DNA from: Glandiceps talaboti
Taxonomy: Eukaryota; Hemichordata; Enteropneusta; Spengelidae
NCBI RefSeq assembly: GCF_964340395.1
Contig: NC_135551.1
Span: 26,830,880-26,888,379 of the forward strand
DNA: 57,500 bases
Direction: 5' to 3'
The notes beneath the pieces were generated by a model. The model saw nothing but the letters and a program-made list of their open reading frames with translations, was not told the DNA's origin and did no database searches. The first letter of the stretch is position 1; each line of letters opens with the position of its first letter. The position numbers and the translations under genes are program-made. Of the stretch, positions 1 to 17,152 are shown piece by piece.

Positions 1-4273
<4,273 letters not shown>

Positions 4274-7254
4274 AAATATTTTGTCAACTTTTTTTAGATT
4301 ACATTTTGTCTTCTACTTTGCCCATCTTTCCTGCATATGCTCTGAATAATTTATTTACAAAAGTTCTTTCACCTTAATAAAGTCAGAACTTTATAGTTGT
4401 ATAATTATCAAATGTAAAACCTCGATGTTGTGCAATATTTTAGAATCTCATTTTCAATTAATTTGTATACTACTGTCAGAAAGTGATGACATATTTAATA
4501 AGAGTATGTTGACCTGGCGAACAATGACTTAGGATTCACCCCTGGCCAAAGCATATTTAAGTTTCATGTAAATTAGTGAGTGAATATTTTGTATGTAAAT
4601 TGATGGTAGTGAATTATCATGTTATACTACCAGGTGTCAGAGTTCAATTAGTTAGCAGACGATTAGCATATTAGTTTGGCATGGTGATTTTTGTGGAAAA
4701 CAAATCGTCTATATAAAGAAATATGTGAACAACTTTGTGTCCTTTATGAAGAAATTCTGAATTCTATTCCTGATTGTAAGATCAACATATAACATCAACT
4801 GTGAACTTTGTGTGGAACACAACATGTTGAAAAGTCTTCTACTTTGTCTTAAGTTTCAAGTCCGCGCTTCGACTTAAAACAAAGAGGCTTTAAAGCCGCT
4901 TTTACGTCCAAATCTGTGAGTAGTTAAATTATTTGCAACAACCAGCTATGAGTAATTTTAATCTGTGTACTCTAACTTCTTAGATTAAGAAATAATTTTA
5001 GGACAAGCAGTTTTCCTGTGCGAAGTGTTGTACTTTTATTTCCCTTTGGCAATAAGACCAGTTCGAGTTAAACCTGTTACCTGTTGTGTGTGTTCTTTCA
5101 TATTTCTCCATTTCTTGTGGCCCCTCCTCATCTTTTACTCCCTCACCTTTCGTGACAACTACACAAAGTTTAGATTCACAAATTGACCCCGACAGCCGTC
5201 GCTCTCCTCGACGGAAATTTGCTTTGATTTCTAAGAAATGTGCTACATATACATAAGGATAGCAATATATATTTATACATACTTTAAATAATTTCTGGTG
5301 TCCCCCACTATGCGAATGTTACCTTCTGGGCATTCATCTACAATACAAGGAAAAATCCCTCGAGTCTTATCAAATTTATGTATCAAGGCTACCAGTATTC
5401 TTAATTCTACCGCACAAACTCATTTTGTCAGTAACTATATCGTAGTGATGGGTGGCGATAAGTATAGTGATCTTTGAAATTTGTGATCTGCGATCTGTGT
5501 GTTCACTTGAGTTTATTAAATTTCTTCCTCCAGTATGCGTAATTGTCCTGTGATCGACTTTTATACTTCACCAGCGAAAATACTGAATAGTGTTGTAAAA
5601 GATAGCTTCTTGTTTTAGCCTCGCGTATCCGTAAGGTCAAGAGTTGTAATCAGTTGCTCATGATCCGAAGTGTAAAGTCGAAAAGCTAGCTATTTGGAAA
5701 TTGGAACAAAACGTCACTTTGTTACAATTTTTGACGAACGCAGATGTATTTTGAATTCAAGTTATGTTACTGTTGTTTGAAATTCACAATTGTGATTACG
5801 TATGGTTTTATGTGGTGTCTGTTTGTCGTCGATCTGTGATAAACCATACAATATTATTCTTACGGTATATCTCGTAGCTAAGGGATGATTATGATACAGG
5901 AGTAGAGTAGCAACGGTCATTTATTGACCTTTAGTGCACGAACAGTTATTCAAGAACAGTGTTTCAATGTTTTTGTAGAGAAGATTTTGTGCTCACCTTG
6001 AAATCTCCCCTCCCACTTTAAAAATGCACACTTTCTTAAATACACATGTACGTATTGTGCTACTCATTTTCTCACGACTGAGTAAAGGTCGACATGTCAT
6101 TGACCTTACTAAACACATACCAGGTTTTGAAACATGGCGCCTCGATCAACTTGCCAAGTGGTGACTGGCGTGATTACGAAATCATCAAGAATACCTGCAG
6201 CCCATCACATTTGACGTTAACAAAGGCCAGAGCTGTGTCTGGAGTTTTAATTATTGGTCACTTTTATTGAAAGAGGTAAACAGTTTTTTACTTTATCTAC
6301 GTCTTTCATTTGGTGATACATTTTCGTTCGTAGCCACTGGTGTCAATATTATTGGGAGGGTATTAATGTAACGTTACTGTTCTGTATTCAATTTCACCGT
6401 GTAAAACTTCCTATGTGTATTTAATCATATTATGTTAATTTTGTGTGATTTACATATTCTTCTGTCTGTGCTTCGAAAAATCATTGACAACAGTTAAGCT
6501 GTTTTGACCATGGTACGTCTGGATAAAAATGATGTACGTGTACTTCTTCATAAGCTCTCGCACTCAACTGAGTCCTTGATCATGTGATCTTCCAATAACA
6601 TAAGTGATCAGGGAGTCTGTTTAGTTCCCTAAAGCTCATGAACAAATATGACCAAGATCAAACTTTATGACTAATCAAATAACCTGAATAGATGAGTCTA
6701 CATGTGTCTAATAATTAAACTGTTTGTCTACGATTATAACTGTCTCATTCATTTGGCTTGAGATATGCAATATCATGTTTAGTTGTAGTTGTTTGCTCTG
6801 ACCTTCAAAACGTCATTCATCTTAGTTAGCAGTATATATTAGAAGTTGATAGTTTAAGTGTTATATTGACCTAAGCAAAGTAGCAAAGTACAGAGTGGGT
6901 TTGTTTAATCTAACCTACATAAATAACAATAATGTCAATAAGTAACTAATCACAAATGAAATACGCTGGTGCATGGTCAAAGTACAACTTTTTTTTCAAG
7001 TTGACAGCGCTCTGTGGACGAACGACTGTCCAACCACTTTAATAACATTCTGGATATGTTTTCTAATTTTTCTTTTTAATGTAATTGCATTTTTCATTGA
7101 GTGTATGCATCTTAAAATATGATGCATGGTCTTACATTGCCTTAGCTAATGTTGATAAAGATACATCAACAACTCAGACCATTTCTTTTATCTGAATTGG
7201 AATCAATTTATTTATCCTTGTCTTTTAAAACGTACAGGAAGAACATCGTGCAAT
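4274..7254. other. Intergenic spacer between SLC22 copies A and B
   Basis: No gene was recognised. The stretch aligns, with scattered substitutions, to 14,420-18,369 (spacer between B and C), and its first part to 25,232-25,984 (3' flank of C). It is therefore part of the duplicated unit and should contain the 3' UTR of A and the promoter of B. It lacks the roughly 700-base insertion and the 354-base element found in the B-C spacer. Confidence 0.7.
4376..4381 (+). terminator. AATAAA poly(A) signal of SLC22 copy A
   Basis: A canonical hexamer lies about 100 bases after the stop codon. Copies B and C have lost this hexamer through a small deletion. They instead carry AATAAA farther downstream, where A has AATAAG (4497-4502). 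Confidence 0.6.
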
Positions 7255-8293
7255 ATGTTACCATATGACGACATACTGAAATTTGTGATTGGAGAATTCG
7301 GCACCTATCAGAAATTCTGTTTCTTTTTGTTATGTCTATCGGCAATTCCTATTGGTATGTGGACAGTCTCACCGGTATTTCTGCATGCAGACACTGATCA
7401 TTGGTGTAAAGTACCCGAGTCGAATGTCATCACCAGTACATGCATCGCTTATAATGTTAGTGATGACTGTCCAAGATTTACAAAGGATTTAACCATACCA
7501 AAGGAAAAATATCAAAACGGTTGTACATCAGAATGGAAGTATAGTAATTGTTATGCATACGACAGGAACATTACCATGGAGAATCTGTTGCTAGGAGACT
7601 TTGGCTTCTTGAATACATCAGATGTTGTAGAATGTCAACATGGTTGGGAGTATGATGCAACTCGGACTACAGTCAACCAAGAGGTATGGGATTTGTAAGG
7701 ATTATGCTATGTTCCCATCATCAACAGCGACAGCAGAAGTAGCAGCAGTAGTACCACCACCACCACCACCACCATCATCATCATCATTATCACCACCACC
7801 ACCACCACCACCACCACCTCCTCCTCCTCCTCCTCCTCCTCCTCCTCCTCCTCCAGCACCACCAGACACATTATTATCTTGATATGTATAATATAGGGAA
7901 TATTCATTTTTATCTTTCTATAGTTTGACCTTGTTTGTGACAGTTATCATTTAAATAGCATCTCAACGTCTTTATACTTGACCGGAGCAATGTTAGGATA
8001 TGTTATCTATGGACCTCTTTCAGATAGGTAAATATGCACATCAATTGAACAATTTACTAATTAAGCGTAATCGTCGTTTGTGTTACATATATGTATTAAG
8101 AGCCAATAATTATCAGTTGCACAATGGGAGTTAGAACTATTTGCCTAGAAATAAACGAGCTTTTGACAATAATAAGGTGTGTAAAATTCAATTCGTGAAA
8201 CTGACAGTGGCCACAGTTGGCCCAGGTTTAACTACTTATGTTTACGACAGACAACAAACAAACAAACAAACAAACAAACAAACAAACAAACAA

Positions 8294-8373
<80 letters not shown>

Positions 8374-8966
8374 CAAAAACAACTATGTCAACACTGACAA
8401 AAATGCCAGACAGGTACGGCAGAGTAATTACGAGAATTGCCGATGTAACCTAGAGTCATCCCTTGTGGATGGCTCTAACGAGAGCCATTTCATATAGGTT
8501 GATTACGCAGGGTGACCGTATTGTCAGTCTCGCATTACTCTCCGGAACATGTCTGTGTCAGTTTCTCAGTGCTGACATGATTGTTGTTTCAGGTTGTTTG
8601 TTTGACATTTGTAAATATAACCAGCTACGTCTAGTTACCTGTATTTCTACCGTGTACGTATATTGTAGAATGATGTCAAGATATTAACATTAATGAACTC
8701 TTCTGATCTTGTAGGTTTGGAAGAATGACAAGTTTAATTATAGCTGTATCAACGTTGGTAGTGTTTTCTCTTCTTGAAGGCTTAGCTCCATCTTTCGCAT
8801 TGTTTGCTATAGGTCGAGTTACTGCTGGTGCATCACGATACGGAATATACAGCCAAGTGTTCGTTTTGAGTGAGTTGTTCCATTCCATCATTTGTCAGAT
8901 TTTCATTTCCCAGGTTACAGGTGAACAACTGTTTAGCACGAGAGAGACTGATCAAGAAAGGGTATG

Positions 8967-9033
<67 letters not shown>

Positions 9034-9035
9034 AA

Positions 9036-9118
<83 letters not shown>

Positions 9119-9233
9119 CAATAGAAAGAAAAACGAAACAGACAAACAGACAGACAGGAACATAGGGAGACACATACAGGCAGCGAAAGAAAGAGAGACA
9201 GGTCAGGTGCAGAGACAGAGAGGGAGGGAGGCA

Positions 9234-9311
<78 letters not shown>

Positions 9312-9341
9312 CTGAGTTGGACACAGATGGAGAGAGACAGT

Positions 9342-9393
<52 letters not shown>

Positions 9394-10660
9394 GTAATAG
9401 AGAGACTGAGATAGAGACGGACACAAAGAAACAGACAGACAAACCGACAATCAGACAGACAGACAGAGAGGCATGTAGGCAGACAGACAGAAACCTTTCA
9501 CTCTTGTGTTCCTTTCCATTGTCTGTGTCTCTGTTTCTTCTCATCACTATAGTGGTTGAGCTTGTGGGACCATCAAAACGTGGTATGGTAATTATGGTTT
9601 ATTACATATGTTACTGCTTTGGATATGCCGGTTTGGCACCACTTGCTTATTTGATTCGGAATTGGCGGCTATTACTGTTAACTATTACCTCTCCAGCCCT
9701 TATAGTGTTCATCTATTGGTGGTAGGTTGATATTCTAGAGTTCTAAATTGCATCCTTCTAATCTCTTCTAATCACACTGAACAATCTAAAACACAGACAT
9801 ACAAAGGGACACAGACTGATCCCTCGAATAACATTTCTGGAATATGTGTATCATAATTCATTTCTCTACTCACAAACCCTCACTAGCATATCTACATAAT
9901 GTTTAAGGTTAGTTCCTGAATCACCACGATGGCTGATCGCCGTTGGAAAAATGGACGAAGCAGAGAGAGTTATAAGGAAGATTGGAAGAAGAAATAAAGT
10001 TCTGGTTCCCGACGAAATATTTAAAGCAAGACACACAGAAATTAGACGATATACAACTATCGATAAGGTACCATCCCACCGCAAAGTTTTAATTGGGAAT
10101 TAATGGTCTTTACTTAACCACCCACACTCCATTTGTACTGTGTTGAAAGCCCACACTGTTAACAGGTGAAGGCGAAATCAATCATATGTGATACTCCAAA
10201 TATGTGTGTTTTAATATTAATGTCTAGTCTCTTAAAGTATGTATTCTTTTTCATCAGTTATAACGAACACTGACACTCACTAACTATCATTCTGATAAAA
10301 TAATAGAGAAATGTGTATAAGGGAAATCATAGTTACAAACACAAACTCACTGTTTCTGAATCAAAACTTTTAAAGGTAATTTCTCACCACTGAATTGTAG
10401 TAACTGTATTTGTATGTTTTTATTTGCCCCTCACACAGGCATTGTCGAAAAAAGAATCCGTGGCGAGATTAATTGCAAAGATCTTCCTTTTTCCTAACAT
10501 GAGAAAGAAAAGTTTGATTGCGTGTTTCTCTGCGTATGTTGTTCACTCGCAATTCATATATTTTAGTGAGAGAGCTAACTGATTTAATTAATGGTTAAAA
10601 TAACACATGGAGGGTAAAATAACTTTGATGTGGTCTAGATCTGTTATGTTGTTGTTTTTC

Positions 10661-10706
<46 letters not shown>

Positions 10707-11990
10707 ATGTATGTATGTATGTCTGTTAGTCTGTGTGTGTGTCTGTCTTCTTTCTCAAAAACGGCTGGCTAAATTCAAACGAAATTCTGTACGCATACTT
10801 TGTAGGGTGATAGCTAGCTAGTAATGATCAGGTTTTCGTAAAACTCTAAAGCGCACATGTTTGATATAGTTTTCTCCTGTAATTTAATACTTGTAGTATA
10901 ATCAGGAATTTGCATAATTAATGTCGTCATTAAATAGGCAATATCTTGAAAATACACAGCTCAAAATTACATATAATTTGGTACATATGCTAAGCATAAA
11001 AAACATACGTCCTAAAAACGTTTTAATGTTGCTTTAAAGTTCAATAAATCATTTGCATAATTGATGATTTTCAGTAATTAGGCTATATCGTAAGAATGTG
11101 CCCTTCAAATCACATATAATTTGCTATAAGCTTATACATCAACCATAACAAAACGCAAATATTCTATAAAGCTTGTTGACGTAGCTATTAGTTTAACGTT
11201 CGATTTGCATAATTAACGGTTGTCAATAATTAAGCATGTATTTCCAGAATACTAGCCTCAATGTAATATGTTTTAATTACTCTGTGGTTTTTTCTCGGTT
11301 CATTACCCAGTACCGCTGTTTGTATAACATATTATGGCTTCTTATTGAATACTAATGTTGGCGGAAGCAATTACCTTAATGTTGCATTATCGGGTTTGAT
11401 GGAAATTCCTGCTTACCTTGCCACTGCAGTCTTGATAGAAACAAGGTTTGGTCGAAAGTTTACGATTTTTGGTGCGTCTCTTCTCTGTTCATCCTCAGCA
11501 ATTGCTACAACCTTCTTTCCAAAATGTAAGTAATCAATATTTTGAGGTATTTGGAGAACGCGTACATTACTCTTGCATTCTATGTAATGTTATTAGCCAT
11601 CGTTATAATGTCGAAAAAAGACCAGTTTCCCATATTTGAAACTTATTTTTGAATTCACAAGTTTGTTCTCTACAGGTGAATAGATTTTCATCATTGTATA
11701 TTTTGTTGCTGAATTGATATTCACAGGTGGAAGTTTGCTTTGGTTTAGAATAACCTTCTTTATGATCGGAAAGTTTGGAGTTGCAGTAACATATGCTATT
11801 GTGTGGATATATATGGCTGAATTGTATCCTACGACGGTAAGGTAGGCATTGGTTGATTAATTGTATCCTACGACGGTATTGATTGATTGATTGATTGAGT
11901 GAGTGAGTGAGTGAGTGAGTGAGTGAGTGAGTGAGTGAGTGAGTGAGTGAGTGAGTGAGTGAGTGAGTGAGTGATGGATAGATTGATCAG

Positions 11991-12045
<55 letters not shown>

Positions 12046-12975
12046 GTCAGTCAGTCAGTTTGTCAGTCAATCAGTGATTCAAACAAGATTTGATTGGCTA
12101 CTTTCTCAGGCATCGTATTATATTTGAGTAATCGATTGATTACTTGATAAGCGTGTTTTTAATTTATCGACTGGTTGGATGTTGGATGTCGATCGATTGG
12201 GTGTTCTGTAGAGTTGTTTTAAACTGACTGCTTGATTGCTTGACTGACAGGTCAATTAATTGATTTATGAACTTACCATCATTACGTACAATTTATCTAC
12301 ATTTTCAGATCCATTGGTGTAAGTATAACATGTATAAGTGGCATGTTGGGTGCTACTTTTGCTCCACAAGTCCTGTTATTGAGTAATCTATGGGAACCGT
12401 TGCCGATGATTGTCATAGCAGTCCTCCAACTCACTGCTGGAGTCCTTGCATTACTTCTCCCCGAAACAAGGGGTAAGAAATTACCAGAGACTATCGAAGA
12501 AGGAGAAGCATTTGGAAGGTATGATATGGATATTCTCTCCAAATCATCAAGATGATCTTGTCACATTACATGATTGTGTATTCATCCTTGTCATATCGCG
12601 TGAACTTGTGTTGCCGTGGAATTATTTTCCACGAAGGGTCAGAATTTATGGCAGGGGGGCCTGGGAGAAATGGGGGGGGGGGCATAAAAATGAGAGTTCA
12701 AAGGAGGCTGCGAAAATTCTGCTGGTCTGAAAGGGGTGGCAGAAATATTTTGCTCGTGATTTGAACCAAATTAAACCTCAGGAGTTGTCATCTACCGAGT
12801 AAATCAGCAATTTGAAATATGTCGCGGCTTCACCGCAAGTCTAAACCTAGATTCAGTAATGAATTCGATGAAAGTCATGCAAATGTATTTGTCTATGCCT
12901 TCCTCTGTCTGTCTGTCTGTCTGTATGTCTGTCTGTCTGTCTGTCTGTCTGTGTCTGTCTGTCTCTATCTTTCTT

Positions 12976-13026
<51 letters not shown>

Positions 13027-13042
13027 GCCTCTGTCTCTCTGT

Positions 13043-13121
<79 letters not shown>

Positions 13122-14419
13122 CATTTTACCATACATTTAATTATGAGGCTGTCAAAGGCCAAGCGAATGTGTGTGTCTGCGAAAATATCTCTGTATAAGT
13201 TAAAGTGTAGGTGATATAGCCATACAGTTGCATAATAATAATGTATTGACGCGAGTAAAATTGGAGTATTAAAGACAATTTTCAAGTACTCTATGGCTTT
13301 CGATGATGTGTATGGTTTGACATTTTATAGATGGCCTCCTAGATGTCCTTATTTTTTTAAGTGTTTACTGTGGGAGGGACACCCTCTCTCTACCTCCCCA
13401 CTAGCTATCATGGGGGATGTTGTTTCTGCCCAGAATCAAGATTGAAAGAGGAAACCATGCTAGCTAAGTAACTTCAAGTACAGTCAATGTGAAACCTTTT
13501 TCGCAAAGCCGAGATATATTAATTTTGTAAAGAAATCTCTCACTGTTATGTATGGACACTAAAGTTGATTTCCACCTCTTAGGTAGAGTGGGGGAGGGGT
13601 ACTATATAATTACACGTTAAAATATGTGGCCGGGAGGGGCTACGTCAATTCTTGGGTTCATGGCCTTACCCAGACTCCCATGGCTTCCACCTGCCCGAGA
13701 TCTAGAACAAAAGATGATGACTGTTACAAGACTCGGACACTGGACAGTTTCTAATTTGATGAAAAGTATTTCTAGTCATTATTACGTCGCACAGTTCCGC
13801 CCTCACTGACCTTGCTCTGTGATACTGTGATGGCAAGATCGAAAGATTTAAGCCCTTCCTTGTGTTGGTGATTAGAAGTACAAGTATAGATCACTGTGTG
13901 AACAAGACATCAAATAAGTATAACAGTTTCTGCCTCTGGTGATTAGAACGATTGTTGTCAGATGTATTATTTGTTTTTTATTTTTTAGTCTAATAAGATA
14001 CCAGATTTGGCAGAAACTTATGTTTCATCAGTGACTAACATTGTAGTACATGGCCGAAAATTGAAAAGTCTGACACAATTGCAACTCCAATTATCACATA
14101 ACCTATATTTGATTGGCTGCAACCGGAATTGCAAACTGCTCGGAAAGGCTCCTTTTGATACAGATGTGAAAGGGGTTGGCCAAAATGGCAGGTTTACAAG
14201 TCCACTAGAGTGCTTTTGTTGGGTGTATTTTTGAATGATATTGTTTATGATGATAGACGATTTTTTTACATTATAAAACATTCTCTTCGATTATTTTTTA
14301 CCCCCAGGAAGAAACCTACAAAAGAGAAAGACTGTAAGAGAAGTAACGCTGTAAAACCAGGACAGATAATTAAAATTAGTAGTGTGCATATGAGTAAAAC
14401 AAAGGAGGACTTAATTTGA
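7255..14419 (+). CDS. SLC22: SLC22-family organic ion transporter, copy B (complete, 10 exons)
   Basis: Exons: 7255-7683, 7924-8027, 8715-8869, 9553-9721, 9908-10067, 10439-10533, 11311-11525, 11727-11841, 12309-12518, 14308-14419. They sum to 1,764 nt, giving 587 residues plus stop, close to the usual SLC22 length of about 550. The start was chosen at the ATG giving MLPYDDILKFVIGEFGTYQK, a typical SLC22 N-terminus before TM1. Residues about 45-140 form the large extracellular loop, with eight or so cysteines and N-glycosylation sites NVS, NIT and NTS. Next come the MFS loop motif GPLSDRFGRM (about residues 173-182), VPESPRWL after TM6 (about 288-295), ETRFGRKFT after TM8, ELYPTTVR (about 474-481) and LPETRGKKLPETIEEGE after TM12, then a basic tail. 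These motifs establish the family (12-TM plasma-membrane organic ion carrier). They do not show whether the substrate is cation, anion, carnitine or another solute. No stop or frameshift was found. A splice-acceptor-like CGTACAG at 7231-7237 precedes the start and may mark a 5' UTR intron. Confidence 0.93.
7752..7864. repeat. Trinucleotide (CAC/CAT/CTC)n microsatellite, intron 1 of copy B
   Basis: Runs of CAC, CAT and CTC. Copy C has only a short remnant at about 18,870-18,893, so the array expanded in B or contracted in C after duplication. Confidence 0.95.
8251..8372. repeat. (CAAA)n(CAGA)n microsatellite, intron 2 of copy B
   Basis: A tetranucleotide run switches from CAAA to CAGA units. 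Copy C has the same compound array at 19,272-19,405. Confidence 0.95.
8965..9490. repeat. Compound (GAAA)n-(GA)n-(GACA)n purine-rich array, intron 3 of copy B
   Basis: Successive blocks of GAAA, GA and GACA fill most of intron 3, with nearly all purines on the + strand over about 150 bases of the GAAA block. Copy C has a shorter version at 19,995-20,320 lacking most of the GAAA and GA blocks. Confidence 0.95.
10661..11245. repeat. (CTGT)n followed by an interspersed repeat with degenerate internal units, intron 6 of copy B
   Basis: After the CTGT run, a segment of about 500 bases contains roughly three degenerate units of about 140 bases, each with TTTGCATAATTRATG, a short ATTAGGC/ATAGGC box and ATATAATTTG. 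The same segment occurs in copy C (about 21,510-22,030) but not in the corresponding intron of copy A (391-1076). It therefore inserted after A split off and before B and C duplicated. No coding sequence is seen. Confidence 0.6.
11871..12061. repeat. (GATT)n(GAGT)n(AATC)n(AGTC)n array, intron 8 of copy B
   Basis: Tetranucleotide blocks whose GATT and AATC parts are mutual reverse complements. The transcript could form a hairpin across the intron. Copy C carries a longer, more broken version at 22,674-22,960. Confidence 0.9.
12641..13666. mobile_element. G-rich-terminus element in intron 9 of copy B, right end missing
   Basis: It begins GGGTCAGAATTTATGGCAGG, the same terminus as the element in copy C (23,533-24,462). 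Copy A lacks the whole segment: its intron runs directly from CCACG to TTACCCAGACTCCC. In B the right inverted terminus with its C-run is absent. The interior contains CTGT and CT microsatellites. Confidence 0.5.
12903..13118. repeat. (CTGT)n(CT)n microsatellite, intron 9 of copy B
   Basis: CTGT units followed by a long CT run. A shorter version is at 23,783-23,862 in copy C. Confidence 0.95.
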
Positions 14420-14619
14420 AAATATTTTGTCAACATATTTTACGTTACATTTTGTCTCTGTACTTTGTCCATCTTTCCTGCATATGCTCTGAATGATTTA
14501 TTTACAAAAGTTCTTTCACCAGTCATAACTTTATCGCTGTATAATTATCCAATGTAAAATCTCGATGTTGTGCCATATTTTAGAATTGTAGACTACTGTC
14601 ACAAACTGATGACATATTT

Positions 14620-14625
14620 AATAAA
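14620..14625 (+). terminator. AATAAA poly(A) signal candidate, SLC22 copy B
   Basis: Hexamer about 200 bases after the stop. It aligns with AATAAA at 25,432-25,437 in C and with AATAAG at 4497-4502 in A. Confidence 0.5.
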
Positions 14626-16031
14626 CGTATATTGACCTTGCGACCAATGACATAGGATTAGTGGCTGATTACTTTGTATGTAAATTAGTTGGTAGTGAAT
14701 TAGCATACTATACTACTAGGTGTCAGAGTTGTTTACGTTTTAATGTCAGTTAGTTAGCAGACGATTAGCATATTAGTTTGGCATGGCTGATTTTTGTGGA
14801 ATACAAATCGTCTATATATAAAGGAAAATGAGTGAACAATGCAAGGTATGATCTTGTCTGCGACGGATCTATAATGGAGATGCTGAAGTTTGCTGTTGGA
14901 GTTCTTTATGGAGACATTCTGAACTCTATACCTGATTGAAAGCTCAACATCGAACTTCAACTGTGAACTTTGTGTGGAACAGAACATGTTGAAAATTCTT
15001 CGACATCCTCTGTGATTTCTCTTGTGTTGCGACAGTTTCAAGTCCACGCTTCGACGCAGGGCAAAAAGACTTCTACCTCGAAATCTATGTGTAATGAAAT
15101 AATTCCCCACAACCAGCCACGAGTAATTTTAATCTGTGTACTTTAATTTCTTACATTATGAAATAATTTTAGGACAAGCAGTTTTCCTGTACATATTGTG
15201 TTATATTTTTATTTCACTTTGGCAATATGTCCATTTCGAGATAAATATGTGACCTGTTGTGTGTGTTCTTTCATATTGCTTCATTTCTTATGTTAAATAC
15301 AAACTCACCTTTCGTGACAACTACACAAACTTTACTTTACCTAAGTAGGCCCAATCCACCATACTTATTATCGCTTATGTCCCGTCACTTGACCCAAAAT
15401 AGAAATCAGAACAGTTGCTATCAGAACAGTTGATACATATCGTTATGTAATTATTTACTTTAAACGTTGTGCTGTGTCCCCCACTATGCGAATGTTATTA
15501 CCTTCCGACAACAATCCCATGTGAGTCTCATCGTATCATGTTATCTGTGTTCTACCGCGCAAGAGCATTTTGTCAATAACGATATCGTGTTATTAGTGAT
15601 GAATGACGATAAATTAGTATGGGGATCCTTTGAATTTGTGATCTGTGTGTTCACTCGAGTTCATTAACTTCCTTCCTTCAGTATGTGTAATTCTCCAGTG
15701 ATCGACTCTTGTTCTTTTCAATTACTGAATAGTGTTAAACATTACAGCTTTTTGTTTTAGCCTCACGTTTCCGTAAAGTCGCGAGTTGTAATCAGTCGCT
15801 CAATCTGAAGTGTAAAGTCGAAAAGCTACCTATTTTCTACTTCAAATGTGGAACAAAACTATATGGATTTGTGTGGAGTCTGTTTGCCGTCGCTGTGCTA
15901 GACCATACAATTATCATTCTTAGCATGCAGCTAAGGAACAGTCTAGAGCAGCAACGGTCATGTATTGACCTCTAAAGGAAGGAACGAGCAGATTTGAATC
16001 TTACTTACGCAAACCCCTCAAACTAAGGTTC

Positions 16032-16400
16032 GACTGGTGAAAATTGCTCTTACAATCCAAACTTGAGAGAGTTAAAGTGAGAGAGTTATATTGATGAACA
16101 TGACCTGATGCCAATTTGAAAACAGAAAAGTGAAAAATGACAAATAAAATCATTAGTACTAATAACAATATCAATTATTGATAATATCTCAAAAATGGGA
16201 AAATAATGAAAAAGATAGATGACTGGTGAAAATTGCTCTTACAATCTAAACTTGAGAAACTTAAAGTGAAAGAGTTTGATAAATATATTGATGAACATGA
16301 CCTAATGCCAAAACAGAAAAGTGAAAAATGACAAATGAAATATTAGCAGTAATAACAATATCAATAATAGATAATATCTCAAAAATGGGAAAAAATCGAT
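16032..16400. repeat. Two-copy tandem repeat, period about 189 bp
   Basis: Both copies begin GACTGGTGAAAATTGCTCTT, at 16,032 and about 16,221, and continue through matching AAACTTGAGA, ATTGATGAACATGACC and CAAAAATGGGAAAA boxes. The whole block is absent from the homologous A-B spacer. Confidence 0.85.
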
Positions 16401-16784
16401 TATTGTCCCCCACATATAAACAACAAATGTGTTTACTACAAAGCTTGACTTCACAAGCTATTATCCAGTTAGAAATAATGACAGCGAAAGTGCTTGTAGC
16501 TATATCAATGTCATTGACTACAACAGCAATGTCATTAGGATAACTGACAACGACAGTGGCATTGTATTTACAGTGGAAATGGACTCTTTATATTTGTATT
16601 GGTGAAGATACGGTAAAAACTGTGTCTTCATGTGCTTGATGAAATTTTGCTAAGAAGTTAGTGGATTTCCAATTTTTTTCTTCTAGATTTAAAGAGTTTT
16701 TCCGTTATCTGTTTTTGTAGAGAAGATTTTGTGCCCACGTTGAAATCTCCCCGCCCAGTTAAAAATGTACACTTCCTTAATCAT

Positions 16785-17152
16785 ACACATGGGGGGGGGG
16801 GCTACTCCCCTTGTTTGAGTATACGTGCCGCGCTTTGGGGTTAGTTTTCTAGACCTTTGGTCTAAAATGGTGTCTTGTTTTTTTCGAGCTGAAGAGTCTA
16901 AAACGGGGTCCACTTTGCATTATTTTCGATTTTGCTTGATCTAAAATGTGATCCGTTGTCCTAACTGCCATTAATTGCCCCAAAAACGAAAATGTATTTA
17001 AGTCTAAACTTTCATCTTAAAAACATGTAATGGTCTAAAATGAGGTATTGATTTTTGGTCAAAGGCATCTAAAATGCGGCCTGGGGTTTCCAGCATTGGC
17101 CACACGCCCCTACCAGAGCTGGCCACTAGTGGTACCTTCCCCGGGACACATG
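16785..17152. mobile_element. 354-bp insertion with 7-bp target-site duplication
   Basis: ACACATG at 16,785-16,791 and again at 17,146-17,152 bracket a G-run-starting segment (16,792-17,145). The homologous A-B spacer has a single ACACATG at 6042-6048 followed directly by TACGTATTGTGC, which is the empty site. The segment has repeated TCTAAAATG boxes and no coding capacity. No strong terminal inverted repeat is seen, so the class is open. Confidence 0.75.

Noticed and set aside
8833-9725. Several frames over 200 codons rich in Lys-Glu-Arg or Leu-Ser-Val
   Set aside because: They read through GAAA, GA and GACA repeats. Only the last part (9,553-9,721) is a real exon, of SLC22 copy B.
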